Source: JBBSHE01 sp038253325 (GTDB taxonomy: Bacteria; Actinomycetota; Actinomycetes; Propionibacteriales; Nocardioidaceae). Taken from it: a stretch of DNA of 13,059 nt. The notes beneath the pieces are model-generated. The model was not told the DNA's origin. It ran no database searches and saw only the letters and a program-made list of their open reading frames with translations. The stretch lies in the NCBI GenBank assembly GCA_038253325.1, contig JBBSHE010000063.1, forward strand, positions 1 through 13,059, written 5' to 3'. Numbering within the stretch: position 1 is the first letter of the stretch; every line of letters begins with the position of its first letter. Below, piece after piece: positions 12,926 to 13,059 of the stretch. A program made the translations under genes and the position numbers.

Positions 12926-13059
12926 GTGCAGCCTGACGACGTCGTGCCGGTGACCAACCTGGCGCCTGCCGACTGGCTGGTCGAACAGCTTCGCGGCTGG
13001 GGCCGTGTGCGGGACCTCGTGCCTGCGGGATACGAGGCGTACGTGCGGGTCCCGGACGA
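12926..13059 (+). CDS. 5' part of an unrecognised actinobacterial hypothetical gene
   Basis: From GTG 12926 (or the adjacent GTG 12923) the frame reads VQPDDVVPVTNLAPADWLVE, then QLRGWGRVRDLVPAGYEAYV and RVPD, and is still open at the right edge after 44 codons. The W(L/I)xEQLxxWG...LVPxGFEAYxR pattern is one I associate with conserved actinobacterial hypothetical proteins of unknown function. Codon use is typical for the window. The placement of a TACGGT box supports GTG 12926 as the start. It follows the LysR gene by 18 bases but has its own start signal, so it may not be part of that unit. Confidence 0.65.
   Translation, partial: MQPDDVVPVTNLAPADWLVEQLRGWGRVRDLVPAGYEAYVRVPD

Noticed and set aside
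1..13059. tRNA or rRNA genes
   Set aside because: No cloverleaf with a GTTCRANNC T-loop and acceptor stem, and no rRNA-like stretch, was seen on either strand by eye.

Overview
The window looks like chromosomal DNA from a high-GC actinomycete (Actinomycetota). Three things point there: GTG starts and strong G/C third positions; a gene order (protein O-mannosyltransferase divergent from rsmI, then a methionyl-tRNA synthetase, tatD, rpfB, rsmA/ksgA, ispE) that matches the arrangement known from Mycobacterium and relatives; and the presence of a resuscitation-promoting factor. I cannot place the genus. The MetRS is closer in layout to the Streptomyces type than to M. tuberculosis MetS.

Layout. 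(1) 1-1450 is a scrapyard of unrelated broken genes on both strands: a frameshifted conserved hypothetical protein, a multiply frameshifted IS3-family transposase, simple tandem repeats, a frameshifted PepSY-like secreted-protein C-terminus on the minus strand, and the first ~60 codons of an ABC ATPase that has an intact Shine-Dalgarno but ATC where ATG should be. (2) 1480-4126, minus strand: protein O-mannosyltransferase (pmt), a DUF1232/YkvA-like membrane protein and a LapA-domain membrane protein. (3) 4164-7553, plus strand: rsmI, metG, tatD, tightly packed. (4) 7560-10889: rpfB with its own promoter and a structured leader, a 244-bp spacer with an exceptional inverted-repeat cluster, then rsmA and ispE. 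(5) 10937-12907: a divergent aldo/keto reductase and LysR-regulator pair, probably an accessory cassette, meeting ispE tail to tail. (6) From 12926, the start of an unrecognised gene running off the right edge.

Functionally the central block joins translation (RsmI and RsmA 16S rRNA methylation, MetRS charging) to envelope growth (O-mannosylation, IspE isoprenoid precursors, RpfB peptidoglycan cleavage). The most notable signals are: a MetRS whose class I HIGH motif reads SIGN with canonical KMSKS kept; a nested-stem leader with mutually exclusive pairings before rpfB; a perfect 32-bp palindrome nested in a larger inverted repeat between rpfB and rsmA; a textbook TCAT-N11-ATGA LysR site next to the regulator start; and several starts with a TANNNT box exactly where leaderless transcription needs it. 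I found no clearly new multi-gene system; the novelty is in regulatory and motif-level features.
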